From Micromonospora avicenniae (GTDB lineage Bacteria; Actinomycetota; Actinomycetes; Mycobacteriales; Micromonosporaceae), in the NCBI RefSeq assembly GCF_900156065.1, contig NZ_FTNF01000013.1, positions 124,001-188,000 of the forward strand: DNA of 64,000 bases. Direction: 5' to 3'. The notes under the pieces were generated by a model. That model searched no databases. It was given only the letters and a program-made list of their open reading frames with translations, and had not been told where the DNA came from. The position numbers and the translations under genes are program-made. Positions 63,359-64,000 of the stretch are shown here, one piece after another (the first letter of the stretch is position 1; each line of letters begins with the position of its first letter).

Positions 63359-64000
63359 ATGGCGGACTACTGGGGTGCCCGTGCGACCTACCCACACGGT
63401 GGGCCCAGCGGCGAGGGCACCCGTTACGTCACTCCGCCGCAGCAGACGGACCTGAAGTTCACCCCGCCCCCCGCCGACGAGGGCGGGGAGACGATCGAGG
63501 CCATCCGCGTACAGCTGATGGGGCAGCACCCGGAGGACATCTCCGCGCTGGCCGACCAGTGGCAGAACGCGTACAACCTGCTGCACAGCATCCACCAGCA
63601 ACTGTTCAAGGCGAGCCAGGTCCTGCACGACGAGACCTGGAAGTCGCCGCAGGCGCGCGACGCCTTCCTGCAGGCCGGTCCGGGCAAGACCCTGGCCTAC
63701 CTCGACGAGTGGATGGACGCCACGCTCAACAACGTCGCCGCGCTGCGGGCGATGGTAGGCATCGCCCGCGACTCCCGCGCGGAGATGGACCGGCTCTGGA
63801 CGGAATACCAGAACGCCATCAACGACGCCAAGAACGCCGACGGGTGGACCCAGTTCTCCGAGGGCTTCAAGCAGGGCTTCACGCTGGGTCTCTACGACGG
63901 CGAGAAGGGGATCCAGGCGGCCGAGGCCGAGGCGGTCCAGGAGAAGCAGAAGGAATACAACCGCAAGGCGCAGCAGTTGGCGCACCGGACGGCCAACGAG
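63359..64000 (+). CDS. Type VII-associated helical protein, truncated by window edge
   Basis: 214 codons from ATG at 63359 (GGGAGGAAAGACGCC upstream), open to the end of the window. After a Pro-rich start, long helices follow: ISALADQWQNAYNLLHSIHQ, VLHDETWKSPQARDAF (a WxS turn like WXG100) and YLDEWMDATLNNVAALRAMV, then an acidic coiled-coil-like segment. It resembles PPE/EspB-like or WXG-containing substrates. It is co-directional with the previous gene and probably in the same operon. The C-terminus is outside the window. Confidence 0.8.
   Translation, partial: MADYWGARATYPHGGPSGEGTRYVTPPQQTDLKFTPPPADEGGETIEAIRVQLMGQHPEDISALADQWQNAYNLLHSIHQQLFKASQVLHDETWKSPQARDAFLQAGPGKTLAYLDEWMDATLNNVAALRAMVGIARDSRAEMDRLWTEYQNAINDAKNADGWTQFSEGFKQGFTLGLYDGEKGIQAAEAEAVQEKQKEYNRKAQQLAHRTANE

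Overview
The window is high-GC actinobacterial chromosome, most like the family Micromonosporaceae (Micromonospora or Salinispora type). This placement rests on very high third-position GC, many GTG/TTG starts, a mycobacteria-like gene order, a mycothiol-type SigR/anti-sigma pair, a WhiB protein, the 24-residue ribosomal protein bL37 and an actinobacterial type VII secretion locus. No tRNA, rRNA, CRISPR array or insertion sequence was seen.

Region 1 (about 1-4.5 kb): a sulfate assimilation operon on the minus strand (sulfite reductase, zinc-ribbon protein, APS reductase). It is preceded by a probable cysteine-responsive leader peptide and two hairpins. A membrane glycosyltransferase diverges from it. 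Region 2 (4.6-12.5 kb): a PdtaS-type histidine kinase with an SIS-domain protein, a TPR protein, and a drug exporter divergent from its TetR regulator across a clear dyad. Region 3 (11.8-19.1 kb) resembles the mycobacterial block around sigH, aroA and rsgA: GNAT protein, biotinyl-domain protein, bL37, anti-sigma factor, SigR, hydrolase, WhiB, SRAP protein, aroA, rsgA. SigR has a perfect self-type promoter and a second upstream start that would give a longer isoform. Region 4 (19.1-28.0 kb): hisN, a DMT-like membrane protein, GT4 glycosyltransferase, short-chain dehydrogenase, a STAS-HATPase fusion, DUF5709 protein, RsbW-like ATPase, a divergent PRPP synthetase paralogue and glycerol kinase. 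Several genes here start six bases after a TANNNT box, which points to leaderless mRNAs.

Region 5 (28.1-42.7 kb) is the type VII secretion core: a beta-helix/AAA ATPase in the EccA position, EccE, an unknown protein, EccC, EccD, EccB and a mycosin. The mycosin has lost all three catalytic residues. SMI1/KNR4 and SseB proteins are co-transcribed with it. Region 6 (42.8-64 kb) is effector territory. Two small WXG100-like proteins, a YbaB-like protein and a small helical protein lead into an 11.5-kb open frame. This frame encodes a polymorphic toxin with an N-terminal WXG-like region, several toxin-like modules and a C-terminal ADP-ribosyltransferase. Two small immunity-like genes are nested inside it in another frame. 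Downstream lies a tandem array of duplicated, possibly immunity, genes including a truncated remnant. A divergent pair of secretion-associated genes closes the window; the last runs off the edge.

The likely logic of regions 5 and 6: EccB-E with the beta-helix ATPase form the secretion machine, the WXG100 pair and toxin are its cargo, a hairpin after the second WXG100 gene may lower toxin expression relative to the small proteins, and the downstream small genes may protect the producer.
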